A stretch of DNA of 64,000 nt from an uncultured Wenzhouxiangella sp. Its GTDB lineage: Bacteria > Pseudomonadota > Gammaproteobacteria > Xanthomonadales > Wenzhouxiangellaceae. The stretch is from the NCBI GenBank assembly GCA_913057195.1, contig CAJXNL010000002.1, forward strand, positions 62,001-126,000. Reading direction: 5' to 3'. This document shows, in pieces, positions 1 to 7,854 of this stretch. The first letter of the stretch is position 1; each line of letters opens with the position of its first letter. The position numbers and the translations under genes were made by a program. Under the pieces are notes generated by a model, which was not told the DNA's origin, made no database searches, and saw nothing but the letters and a program-made list of their open reading frames with translations.

Positions 1-1
1 G

Positions 2-418
2 GGGTTTGTCTACCAATTCCACCATCTCTTGGCCGAGTTCAGTGCGCTTGAGAATGTTGCCATGCCTTTGCTGATTCGAGGTCAGTCAGCGTCCGAGGCG
101 CGCAATGCGGCGCAGGCCATCTTAGAAGAGGTCGGATTGGCGGCTCGGCTTCATCACAAACCCGGTGAAATGTCAGGTGGTGAGCGTCAGCGCGCCGCCG
201 TGGCCAGGGCCATGGTGACTCGCCCCAGTTGTCTACTGGCCGATGAGCCAACGGGCAACTTAGATGAGCAAAACTCGACACAAATCGAAGCGCTTTTGCT
301 GAAATTAAATGCTGACTATCAAACAGCGGTGGTGATTGTGACGCATGACCGCGCTCTGGCGGATCAAATGGATCGTTGCCTCGAAATGCGCAACGGAGTG
401 CTCGTCGAGCTGACCTGA
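2..418 (+). CDS. lolD: LolD, ATP-binding subunit of lipoprotein-releasing ABC transporter (5' truncated)
   Basis: The window opens inside this gene; the Walker A part lies before base 1. What remains reads from the Q-loop (VYQFHHLL) through an ENVAMPLL segment, the signature MSGGERQR, Walker [13 protein letters not shown] and the switch histidine in VTHD. Those motifs and the spacing fit LolD, which powers LolCE to release lipoproteins from the inner membrane to LolA; a lolA gene lies at 20.9 kb. The ENVAMPLLI and ADEPTGNLD wording is typical of the LolD/MacB/FtsE group, and comEC directly downstream is the usual neighbour of lolCDE. The stop codon is 1 base before the comEC start, so the two are co-transcribed. 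MacB-type ATPases are the only real alternative. Confidence 0.88.
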   Translation, partial: GFVYQFHHLLAEFSALENVAMPLLIRGQSASEARNAAQAILEEVGLAARLHHKPGEMSGGERQRAAVARAMVTRPSCLLADEPTGNLDEQNSTQIEALLLKLNADYQTAVVIVTHDRALADQMDRCLEMRNGVLVELT

Positions 419-419
419 G

Positions 420-2741
420 ATGCCTCATCGCGCAATATTTGCTTTCGTGGCAGGTATTGCAGTTGTGGCTTGGTTGCCGATGCTCGTGCCCGGTCTGGGC
501 TTGTTGTTGTTGGCGGCTTTGGCGGTGCTTGGTCTTATTCAGCGCTGGTTTGGATGGGCGCTGTTCGGTCTGGGGATGGTGTGGTGTGGCATCGCCACGC
601 ATCAAGCCATGGAGGACCGGTGGCCTGACGAGAGGGCCGGTGAGATTCATTGGGTGGAGGGCACCGTGGTGGGCTTGCCCGAGTGGTCCAATCAGTCCCT
701 TCGGTTTCGCTTGAGCGTTGATCATCCGGATTTCCCTGAACTGATTGAAACCCGTTGGTACCGGGCACGGACCCATCTGAAGCCCGGTGAGACGTATCGA
801 TTTCCCCTGGCTTTAACGCCGCCAACGGGTCGACTGAATTTCTCCGGGTTCGATTATGAGCGCTATCTGCTGACTGAGGGCATTGGTGCGCTGGCCCGCG
901 TTCGAACGGGTGACGGTGAGCCAACTCGGGTGCCGTCCAGCGCCCCGCCGACCTTGATGGCCCGCGTGCATCGCTGGCGCCAAATCATGGCCGAGCAGAT
1001 CCAGGCCACCACCACCGATTTGGATGTCGCCGCGGTCAAGCGGGCGCTGTTGGTGGGTGACCGTCGCGCCATTGACGATGACCTTCAAACCCGGTTGCAA
1101 GCCACAGGAACCGCCCATTTGTTGGCCATCTCCGGTTTGCATATTGGAATGATGGCAGGCCTTGGGTTTTTTGTGGGCGCATTGGTCTGGGCCGCGGTGA
1201 CCCTGGCGGGGCTTCGGTCGAACCGCGCGCGCCTGGCGATGGTGATCGGATGGGGATGCGCCGCGGGCTATGCGGCGCTGGCAGGGTTCAGTTTGCCGAC
1301 CCAACGAGCGTTGATCATGCTCACCGTTGCGATGCTCGCCGTGCTCGCCCGCCGGCGAGTCTCGCCCGTGGATGGATTGCTGTGGGCGCTCGTGGTGGTG
1401 CTGCTGATTGATCCGTTGAGCATTTTGACCGTTGGACTGTGGCTGTCGTTTGCCGCCGTGGGATTCTTAATCTGGGGATTGGCGTGGCGAACCCAGACAC
1501 CCAAACGGCGTCTGCCAGGGCGTGAGTTGATCCGCGCTCAATGGTTGGTGATGGTTGGGTTGGCCCCGCTGTCAATTGGGGTCTTTGGTCAGTGGGTGCC
1601 GGGCGCGTTCGTGGCCAATCTTGTGGCGATTCCATGGGTGAGCTTTGTTGTTTTGCCCACCACTGTCTTGGCCACGGCGTTGAGTTGGATCGAACCGAGC
1701 GCCGCCGGTCTGACACACGTGGCCGACGGCGCGCTGCTGATTTTGCTGGATGGGCTGGGCAAGCTCAGCGTCAGCGCCTGGTCTGCCGTCGATATGGCCT
1801 CGGTGGCGCCAGCGATGGTGGCGGTGGGGCTGGTGGGGGCAGGTTGGCTGTTATCACCTGCGGGCTGGCCCGCGCGCGGGTTGGGCGCGGTGCTCTTGCT
1901 GGCCGCCATGCTGACCCCGAGACCCTCACAAGAGCGCCAGTCGTTCAAAGTGACGGCGTTCGATGTGGGTTCAGGATTGGCGGTGTTGGTCGAACAGGGG
2001 GACTATCGACTGTTGTTTGACACCGGACCGGGCGATGGTCAAGGACGCGATGTGCTTGGCGATATTCTCAATCAGCAAGATCGGCGGCGGCGCGACCCCC
2101 ATGCGCGTTGGGTGATCGATGATGCGGTGCTGTCTTGGAATCACCGCGCTTATCGTGGAGGGCTGGGGTCGCTTCTGAGCCAAGCTTGGATTCGTCGAAT
2201 CCACCAGTCGTTTGACGCGGTTGATGAGGCGTCCAGTGCGGTGGCGAACACCCGCCGGTGTCAGCGGGGCGTGCGCTGGAGCCAAGGCGTGACGCGGTTT
2301 GAGTTTTTGCATCCAGGGCCACACTTGCCTGATTTGGGTGGCAACAGCAGCTGCGTGCTCTGGATCCAGCACCCACAAACCAGCCTGCTGTTGGTGTCTG
2401 GATTGGATGCCGTTGGTGAGGCGCATGTGCTCAAAATGAATCCACATGTTCGGGCTGATACCGTGTTGGCAGCTCGATCAGGGCATGCAAGCGCCACTTC
2501 AGCGCCTTGGATGGATCAGCTCGACCCCAGCTACGTGTTGATTTCAGTGGCGAAGCACGATCGCCACCAACGGCCTGATGTGGGGCTGATTGATCGGGCG
2601 GCCTCGCGCGGGGCTGAGGTTTTCCAAACCGCAACCTGTGGCGCCATCGAACTGACCTGGCATCGTCAACAGGCGGGCCCATCCATCCGAACCGCCGTGG
2701 ATCAGCGACGCCGGTTTTGGCACGGGCCGCGGAATTGTTGA
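420..2741 (+). CDS. comEC: ComEC/Rec2 family DNA uptake channel with degenerate metallo-beta-lactamase domain
   Basis: A 773-residue polytopic inner-membrane protein. Its N-terminal soluble DUF4131-like part is followed by the Competence domain, with the family hallmark ISGLHIGMMAG at about residues 236-246, and a C-terminal metallo-beta-lactamase-like domain from about residue 513 (FDVGSGLAVLVEQGDY, then LLFDTGPG). ComEC passes single-stranded DNA across the inner membrane during natural transformation. The C-terminal domain normally carries an SHxHxDHxGG metal motif; here the matching stretch at about 571-581 reads SWNHRAYRGG, and the later GD motif reads SGLD, so nuclease activity is doubtful while the channel part looks intact. 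It starts 1 base after lolD. Length is normal for the family. Confidence 0.93.
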   Translation: MPHRAIFAFVAGIAVVAWLPMLVPGLGLLLLAALAVLGLIQRWFGWALFGLGMVWCGIATHQAMEDRWPDERAGEIHWVEGTVVGLPEWSNQSLRFRLSVDHPDFPELIETRWYRARTHLKPGETYRFPLALTPPTGRLNFSGFDYERYLLTEGIGALARVRTGDGEPTRVPSSAPPTLMARVHRWRQIMAEQIQATTTDLDVAAVKRALLVGDRRAIDDDLQTRLQATGTAHLLAISGLHIGMMAGLGFFVGALVWAAVTLAGLRSNRARLAMVIGWGCAAGYAALAGFSLPTQRALIMLTVAMLAVLARRRVSPVDGLLWALVVVLLIDPLSILTVGLWLSFAAVGFLIWGLAWRTQTPKRRLPGRELIRAQWLVMVGLAPLSIGVFGQWVPGAFVANLVAIPWVSFVVLPTTVLATALSWIEPSAAGLTHVADGALLILLDGLGKLSVSAWSAVDMASVAPAMVAVGLVGAGWLLSPAGWPARGLGAVLLLAAMLTPRPSQERQSFKVTAFDVGSGLAVLVEQGDYRLLFDTGPGDGQGRDVLGDILNQQDRRRRDPHARWVIDDAVLSWNHRAYRGGLGSLLSQAWIRRIHQSFDAVDEASSAVANTRRCQRGVRWSQGVTRFEFLHPGPHLPDLGGNSSCVLWIQHPQTSLLLVSGLDAVGEAHVLKMNPHVRADTVLAARSGHASATSAPWMDQLDPSYVLISVAKHDRHQRPDVGLIDRAASRGAEVFQTATCGAIELTWHRQQAGPSIRTAVDQRRRFWHGPRNC

Positions 2742-2763
2742 GCCCTGTGCAAAGCGGTATCAT
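2735..2763 (+). promoter_or_regulatory. Possible sigma-70 promoter ahead of exbB
   Basis: TTGTTG at 2735-2740 and TATCAT at 2758-2763 are separated by 17 bases, with exbB starting about 70 bases further on. The -35 is weak (3 of 6 matches), the -10 is good (5 of 6). The comEC stop lies at the start of the element. This would let exbB-exbD-msbA-lpxK-kdsB be transcribed apart from lolD-comEC. Confidence 0.35.
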
Positions 2764-2835
2764 GAGGTTTTCTGGGATTGGAAGCGGCGCGGGTCGCCGC
2801 TGAGGTCTCCATCGTTTAAAAAAGGCGGTTGACTC

Positions 2836-3438
2836 ATGTGGGATGTGATTGTGGCCGGTGGTTGGGTGATGATCCCGTTGGGATTGTGCTCGGTGCTGGC
2901 GCTGGCCATTGTGTTGGAGCGTGCGCACGCGCTGGCTCGCCATCGTGTGCTCCCGGATGAAGCGCTGAGCCGCGCGCAGCAGTGGATCTCGAACAGGGCG
3001 GATGACACGCGCGTGCCCGAACCTTTGATGGACGACTCTCCCTTGGGTCAGGTTCTGACGGTGGCCATCGACAAACGCCATCTCGGTGAGCAGGCTTGGC
3101 GCTCGGCGGTCGAGGACAAGGGGCGGGAGGTGGTTCATGGTTTAGAGCGCTATTTAAACACCTTGGGAACGATCGCGGGCGCGACACCTTTGCTTGGTCT
3201 TCTTGGCACCGTGATTGGCATGATCAAAGTTTTTCAAACCCTCCAGTTGGAGGGTGCCGGACAGGCTCAACTGTTGGCAGGTGGCATATCAGAAGCGTTG
3301 ATCACCACCGCCACTGGGTTGGGCATTGCCATCCCAAGCTATTTTTTTTACCGGTATTTTAAGGCGCGCGTGGTAGGTTTGTCGCTGATGCTCGAGCGCG
3401 TCAGCCAGCAGTTGATTGAGGACATTCAAGCGCAATGA
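2836..3438 (+). CDS. exbB: MotA/TolQ/ExbB family proton channel protein
   Basis: A 200-residue inner-membrane protein with an N-terminal membrane segment (VMIPLGLCSVLALAIVLERAHAL) and the conserved ExbB/TolQ pair of helices around GTIAGATPLLGLLGTVIGMI and EALITTATGLGIAIPSYFF. With ExbD it forms a proton-driven stator that energises a partner across the periplasm. The pair sits ahead of msbA-lpxK, as in many gammaproteobacteria, with no tonB or tolA beside it, so the partner is unknown. Start is ATG with GGCGG upstream. It overlaps exbD by 4 bases. Confidence 0.9.
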   Translation: MWDVIVAGGWVMIPLGLCSVLALAIVLERAHALARHRVLPDEALSRAQQWISNRADDTRVPEPLMDDSPLGQVLTVAIDKRHLGEQAWRSAVEDKGREVVHGLERYLNTLGTIAGATPLLGLLGTVIGMIKVFQTLQLEGAGQAQLLAGGISEALITTATGLGIAIPSYFFYRYFKARVVGLSLMLERVSQQLIEDIQAQ

Positions 3439-3848
3439 GATTTCAACCGGCCACCGCTGAGGAGCCTGAGATCAATCTGACCGCGCTGATTGATGTGGTT
3501 TTTTTGCTGCTGATTTTTTTCATGGTCTCGACCACCTTTGATCGTCAGCAGGCTTTGCCCATCACGTTGCCCGATGCCAGCCAAGGGGCGCCCTCTGTCG
3601 AGTCGGCCACCTTTGAGATCGTGCTCGGCCCGGACGGGATGCTGAGCACCTCGGGGTGGTCCGGACCGGTGGATGATTCACAGTGGCTGAATGTGGTTCG
3701 TGAGTGGCAGACGAATTCACCGCAGGGCACGGTGATTGTGTATGCCGACACACAGGCGCGTCATGGCGAGGTGGTTGGTGTGCTCGATCAGCTCGCTAAC
3801 GCAGAAGTTCAGTCGGTTCAAGTGGCCACCCGTTACAATCAAGACTAG
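3435..3848 (+). CDS. exbD: ExbD/TolR family biopolymer transport protein
   Basis: A 137-residue single-pass protein. The signature EINLTALIDVVFLLLIFFMV near the N-terminus carries the membrane helix with the conserved Asp that relays protons in ExbD/TolR; the rest is the periplasmic domain. The start overlaps the exbB stop by 4 bases (ATGA), which implies coupled translation and a fixed stoichiometric complex. It ends 18 bases before msbA. TolR is less likely because no tolA, tolB or pal is nearby. Confidence 0.92.
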   Translation: MRFQPATAEEPEINLTALIDVVFLLLIFFMVSTTFDRQQALPITLPDASQGAPSVESATFEIVLGPDGMLSTSGWSGPVDDSQWLNVVREWQTNSPQGTVIVYADTQARHGEVVGVLDQLANAEVQSVQVATRYNQD

Positions 3849-3866
3849 CCCTCACTGGCCTCGCTT

Positions 3867-5624
3867 ATGACTGCATCTGCCCCATCTGCCCAGTCGATCT
3901 ATCGCCGATTGGTTGGACGTATGCTTCGGTATAAGGCCATATTTGGTCTGTCGATTGTGGCCGTCGCCCTGGACGCGGCGGGGCAGGGCCTGTTTTTTTA
4001 TCTGTTGCGGCCGCTGATCGATGAGACGATTGTGGCCCCCGATCCGGTGCTCAATTGGTGGTTGCCTGGTTTGGTGATGGGGGCGGTGGCGCTTCGGATT
4101 GTGGGCAATTTTGGGGGGGTGTTCGGCATGGAGTGGGTCGGTCGTCGTCTGATTGCGGACATGCGTCAAGATGTCTTTTCTCGATACATGCAGTTGCCCA
4201 GCGCGTACTTTGATCAGCACGCGTCCGGGCAAATGATTTCGGCCATCAGCTACAACGCCGAGCAGGTCGCCCAAGGGGCCACCACAGCCCTGATTGGTGC
4301 CATTAGAGACACCCTCACCGTCATTGCATTGTTGGGGGTCATGTTGATTCAATCATGGCGGTTGACTTTGGCAATGCTGCTTTTGGCGCCCGTGATTTTG
4401 TTGGTTGTCGGTGTGGTCAGTCTGCGCTTTCGAAAACTATCGACTTCGATTCAAGAGTCGATGGGTGATGTGACCCATCTGACAGAAGAGGCCGTCAAAG
4501 GCCACGAAGTCATCAAGGTCTACGGGGGTCAAGTGCACGAAGCCAAGCGGTTTGTCGACCAGACTGAGACCAATCGCAAGCTGCATTTGCGTTTGTCGGC
4601 CACCCAGTTGCTGTCATCTTCGCTGATCCAGCTCGCGGCGGGTGCCGCGGTGGTCTTGCTGTTAACGCTGGCCGTCAGCGACTGGCTGCAAGAGAGCATC
4701 AGCGCCGGTGTCTTTATGTCGGTGCTCGCGGCCATGGTCGCGTGTATTCCGCCGCTGAAACGTTTGACACGCTTGCATGTGGTCATTGAAAAGGCGGTTG
4801 CCGCGGCCATGAGTTTATTCGGCATCCTCGATACTGAGGTTGAGCCCAATCGCGGCACGTATTGTCCTGAAACCACCGAAGGTCGTGTGCGGTTTAATGC
4901 GGTGACATTCACCTATCCGGGCCAAGAAACACCGGTGCTCAATGATGTGAGCTTTGTCCTTGAGCCTGGGACGCTGACCGCCGTGGTGGGTCGTTCGGGT
5001 TCGGGCAAAAGCACCCTGATGAAGCTGATTCCGAGGTTTTATTCGGCTGAGGGTGAGATTCTCATCGATGGGGTGAATGTTGACCACTACGAGCTTGGCG
5101 CACTGCGCGCTCGGTTGGCCTTTGTCGGGCAAGACACCGTTTTATTTAACGACACTGTTGCGGCCAATATTGGCTATGGCCAGCAAGGCCGAGCCTCTCA
5201 CGAGCGCATAGAACAGGCCGCCGAGTTGGCCTACGCCTCAGAATTCATCGAGCGTCTCCCCAATGGTTTCGACACGCTTTTGGGCCCTGGTGGTGTTGAT
5301 CTTTCTGGCGGCCAGCGCCAGCGGATCGCCATTGCCCGCGCGTTTTTGAAAGATGCCCCAATTGTGCTCCTCGACGAGGCAACTTCCGCATTGGATGCGG
5401 AGAGTGAGCGTTGGGTGCAAAAAGCGTTGGAAAAACTCACGATGGATCGAACAGCGCTGGTGATTGCCCATCAACTCAAGACCATCAAGCGCGCAAACCA
5501 AGTGTTGGTGCTCGATCACGGTCGCCTGATCGAGACTGGCGTGCATGAGCAGTTGATGGCCAAGCCCGCCGGGTTGTATCGCCACCTTTATCATCTCCAG
5601 TTTGACGCTGCCAGCGATGATTAG
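3867..5624 (+). CDS. msbA: MsbA, lipid A-core flippase (ABC exporter)
   Basis: A 585-residue fused exporter: six membrane helices, then an ATPase domain with Walker A GRSGSGKST at about residue 374, signature DLSGGQRQR at about 478, Walker B IVLLDEATSALD and the H-loop in IAHQLKTI. It flips lipid A-core (and phospholipid) from the inner to the outer leaflet of the inner membrane for the Lpt machine. Identity rests on family and on lpxK overlapping its end. A second exporter of this superfamily lies at 25.5-27.2 kb in the sphingolipid locus; this one is the better msbA because of its lpxK-kdsB neighbours. Confidence 0.93.
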   Translation: MTASAPSAQSIYRRLVGRMLRYKAIFGLSIVAVALDAAGQGLFFYLLRPLIDETIVAPDPVLNWWLPGLVMGAVALRIVGNFGGVFGMEWVGRRLIADMRQDVFSRYMQLPSAYFDQHASGQMISAISYNAEQVAQGATTALIGAIRDTLTVIALLGVMLIQSWRLTLAMLLLAPVILLVVGVVSLRFRKLSTSIQESMGDVTHLTEEAVKGHEVIKVYGGQVHEAKRFVDQTETNRKLHLRLSATQLLSSSLIQLAAGAAVVLLLTLAVSDWLQESISAGVFMSVLAAMVACIPPLKRLTRLHVVIEKAVAAAMSLFGILDTEVEPNRGTYCPETTEGRVRFNAVTFTYPGQETPVLNDVSFVLEPGTLTAVVGRSGSGKSTLMKLIPRFYSAEGEILIDGVNVDHYELGALRARLAFVGQDTVLFNDTVAANIGYGQQGRASHERIEQAAELAYASEFIERLPNGFDTLLGPGGVDLSGGQRQRIAIARAFLKDAPIVLLDEATSALDAESERWVQKALEKLTMDRTALVIAHQLKTIKRANQVLVLDHGRLIETGVHEQLMAKPAGLYRHLYHLQFDAASDD

Positions 5625-6639
5625 GGCTCGAATTGAACGATATCTGAATGGCATTTGGTATGACCACCAGCCCATCCCTAAGACACTCATCGGGTTAAGC
5701 CGGCTGTATGCGAGGTGGGTAAAGCGCGCCAGCGCATCATCCCTCACGCAGACGACCCGGCGACCGCCGGTGCCCCTGATTGCGGTGGGCAATCTGGTGG
5801 CCGGTGGGGCAGGTAAAACCCCTGTGGTGCGCGCGCTGGCGCTGGCGCTTAAGACCCATGGCCATCGAGTGGTGGTGGTCGCGCGCGGCGTGGGCGCCCG
5901 ACGGCGCATTCGCCAGCCTCGCTGGGTGAGTCTGGAGGCTCAAGCCGCTGAGGTGGGCGATGAGGCGTGCTTGTTGGCCAAATATGCTGGGCTTGATGTG
6001 GTGGTTTGTGCCAACCGTTCGTTGGCCGTGGATGCCGCAATCGACGGCGGAGCGGAGGTCATCGTCAGCGACGATGGGTTACAAAACCCAACCCTCCAAA
6101 AAAGCCACACCGTTTGCGTGGTGGATGGGTCACGCGGGTTTGGGAACGGACATCTGTTGCCGGCCGGGCCGCTGCGAGAACCCACCGAGCGGTTGTGCCG
6201 ATTTGATCAGGTGTTGGTCAAAGGGGGCTCATTCCAACCGGGTGTGCCACACGTCCGGTTTGAGTTGCGGCCCGTTGAGCTGCGCCGGCTGGGCGATGAA
6301 CGCTCTGAGCCGTTGGCGTCTTGGCAGGGCCATCGTGTGTTGGCTGTCTGTGGGATCGCCGATCCGGGCAGTTTCCAGGCCACACTGGAGGCGCTTGGAA
6401 TGCGTGTCACTTTGATGCGGCTTGCCGATCACCATCGGTACAAACGACGTGATTTGATGCGACTGCCTGAAGGGCGGTGTATTGTGGTCACTGAAAAAGA
6501 TGCCGTCAAGCTTCAATCGTTGGGGTTGCCAGATGCGGTGCTGGGGCGTGTGTATGTTCTGTCTGTGGAGGCAGACATTCACCCATCGGTGCTCTCGAGG
6601 GTCATTGAGCTTGTGAATGAAAGGGACTGTGATGACTGA
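5617..6639 (+). CDS. lpxK: LpxK, tetraacyldisaccharide 4'-kinase
   Basis: LpxK phosphorylates the 4' position of the lipid A disaccharide at the inner membrane. The P-loop AVGNLVAGGAGKTP near residue 56 follows a hydrophobic N-terminus (YARWVKRAS), and SDDGLQNP and RPP motifs typical of the family follow. I choose the ATG at 5617, which overlaps the msbA stop by 8 bases; an in-frame TTG at 5602 is less likely. The end overlaps kdsB by 8 bases. About 340 residues, normal for the family. Confidence 0.94.
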   Translation: MIRARIERYLNGIWYDHQPIPKTLIGLSRLYARWVKRASASSLTQTTRRPPVPLIAVGNLVAGGAGKTPVVRALALALKTHGHRVVVVARGVGARRRIRQPRWVSLEAQAAEVGDEACLLAKYAGLDVVVCANRSLAVDAAIDGGAEVIVSDDGLQNPTLQKSHTVCVVDGSRGFGNGHLLPAGPLREPTERLCRFDQVLVKGGSFQPGVPHVRFELRPVELRRLGDERSEPLASWQGHRVLAVCGIADPGSFQATLEALGMRVTLMRLADHHRYKRRDLMRLPEGRCIVVTEKDAVKLQSLGLPDAVLGRVYVLSVEADIHPSVLSRVIELVNERDCDD

Positions 6640-7366
6640 GTTTCACGTTTTGATTCCTGCGCGGTTGGCCTCGCAAAGACTGAAAAAAAAGGCGCTGTTG
6701 GATATCCACGGTGCCCCACTGGTGGCACGGGTCTTCGAGTGCGCCCAGCGTGCTCAGCCCAAAAGTGTGCACGTGGTCACCGACAGTGAGGCGATTGGTC
6801 AAGCGATTGAGGTTATCGGTGGATCGGTGGTGATGACCTCTCCGGACCATCGGTCTGGAACGGATCGGCTGTGCGAGGCGGTGACACACTTGGCCTTGCG
6901 TGATGAAGACATTGTTGTCAATTTACAAGGCGATGAACCCATGATGCCGGTCGAATGCCTCAATCAAGTCGCCGAGGTGCTCGCGCAGAATCCGGCCGCG
7001 GAGATGGCCACCTTGTATGAGCCTTTGGCGTCTGAAGCCCAGTGGCAAAGCCCCGATGTGGTGAAGCTTGTCACCACAAGCAGCGGGCATGCGCTTTGTT
7101 TTTCTCGAGCCCCGATTCCGCATCCGAGAAACGGGGGTTGGCCGCGTGCAGTCGCCCGGCGGCATGTGGGACTGTATGCTTATCGGGTGGACGCCTTGAA
7201 GCGGTGGGGGACGCTGCCTGACAGCGACATTGAAGCCGTTGAAGGGTTGGAGCAGTGGCGGGCCTTGACCGCGGGGTGGTCCATCGTCTGCGCGCGCGCA
7301 GTTTGCCCCATCCCGCCTGGTGTTGACACTCAGGCGGATATCGACCGGGTGAGGCTTGAATGGTGA
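6632..7366 (+). CDS. kdsB: KdsB, 3-deoxy-manno-octulosonate cytidylyltransferase
   Basis: KdsB activates Kdo as CMP-Kdo for the LPS inner core. The protein opens with VLIPARLASQRLKKKALLDI, the nucleotide-binding signature, and contains DIVVNLQGDEPMM with its metal-binding Asp and a late PGVDTQADIDRV block. The ATG at 6632 has AAAGGGA just upstream; an earlier in-frame ATG at 6617 lacks this spacing. It overlaps both lpxK (8 bases) and the phosphatase gene (7 bases), so the lipid A block is read as one transcript. Confidence 0.94.
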   Translation: MTEFHVLIPARLASQRLKKKALLDIHGAPLVARVFECAQRAQPKSVHVVTDSEAIGQAIEVIGGSVVMTSPDHRSGTDRLCEAVTHLALRDEDIVVNLQGDEPMMPVECLNQVAEVLAQNPAAEMATLYEPLASEAQWQSPDVVKLVTTSSGHALCFSRAPIPHPRNGGWPRAVARRHVGLYAYRVDALKRWGTLPDSDIEAVEGLEQWRALTAGWSIVCARAVCPIPPGVDTQADIDRVRLEW

Positions 7367-7851
7367 AGATGAGTGTCCCTCGGGTGTTGTTGGTGTGTTT
7401 GGGCAACATTTGTCGAAGTCCGATGGCCCAGGGTCTCTTTGAGCACCACGCCAGAAGACTGGGGTGCCAAGCCGTCATTGACTCAGCCGGTTTGGCTGAT
7501 TTCCATGTGGGCAAAAGGCCTGATGCGCGCGCCATTGAAGCGGCCAAGGCCAGGTCGATTGACATCGCTCATTTAACCGCGCGCCAGGTGATGGATCATG
7601 ACTTTTATCGGTTTGATCAAATCTTTGCCATGGACATGGCCAACTTAAGTGACCTGCGCGCCCGCCAGCCCCAAGACTCGATGGCGACTGTCGCATTGGT
7701 CATGGGCCTAGTGGACCCGTTGGGCGGGCCTGCGGCTGTCCCAGACCCTTATTTTGGGGATCGCTCAGGATTCGAGACCGTAATTGAAATGCTCGATCAG
7801 GCCGCATCGGCGTGGGCCGCCCAAGTGACGCTGGCGCACAAGGGTGGCTGA
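7360..7851 (+). CDS. Low-molecular-weight protein-tyrosine phosphatase
   Basis: The N-terminus VLLVCLGNICRSPMAQ holds the CX5RS phosphate loop, and VPDPYFGD near the end supplies the general acid Asp. Those two motifs define the LMW-PTP/arsenate-reductase-like fold; the phosphatase group is indicated by CLGNICRSP. Substrate is unknown; in related gene orders it lies between kdsB and murB or in envelope polysaccharide operons. It overlaps kdsB by 7 bases and ends 3 bases before uvrC. The ATG at 7369 is an alternative start. Confidence 0.88.
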   Translation: MVKMSVPRVLLVCLGNICRSPMAQGLFEHHARRLGCQAVIDSAGLADFHVGKRPDARAIEAAKARSIDIAHLTARQVMDHDFYRFDQIFAMDMANLSDLRARQPQDSMATVALVMGLVDPLGGPAAVPDPYFGDRSGFETVIEMLDQAASAWAAQVTLAHKGG

Positions 7852-7854
7852 CCC

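Noticed and set aside
2431..3138. Long minus-strand open frame of 235 codons across comEC and exbB
   Set aside because: It is antisense to two well-supported genes and has no family features; such frames are common in GC-rich DNA.
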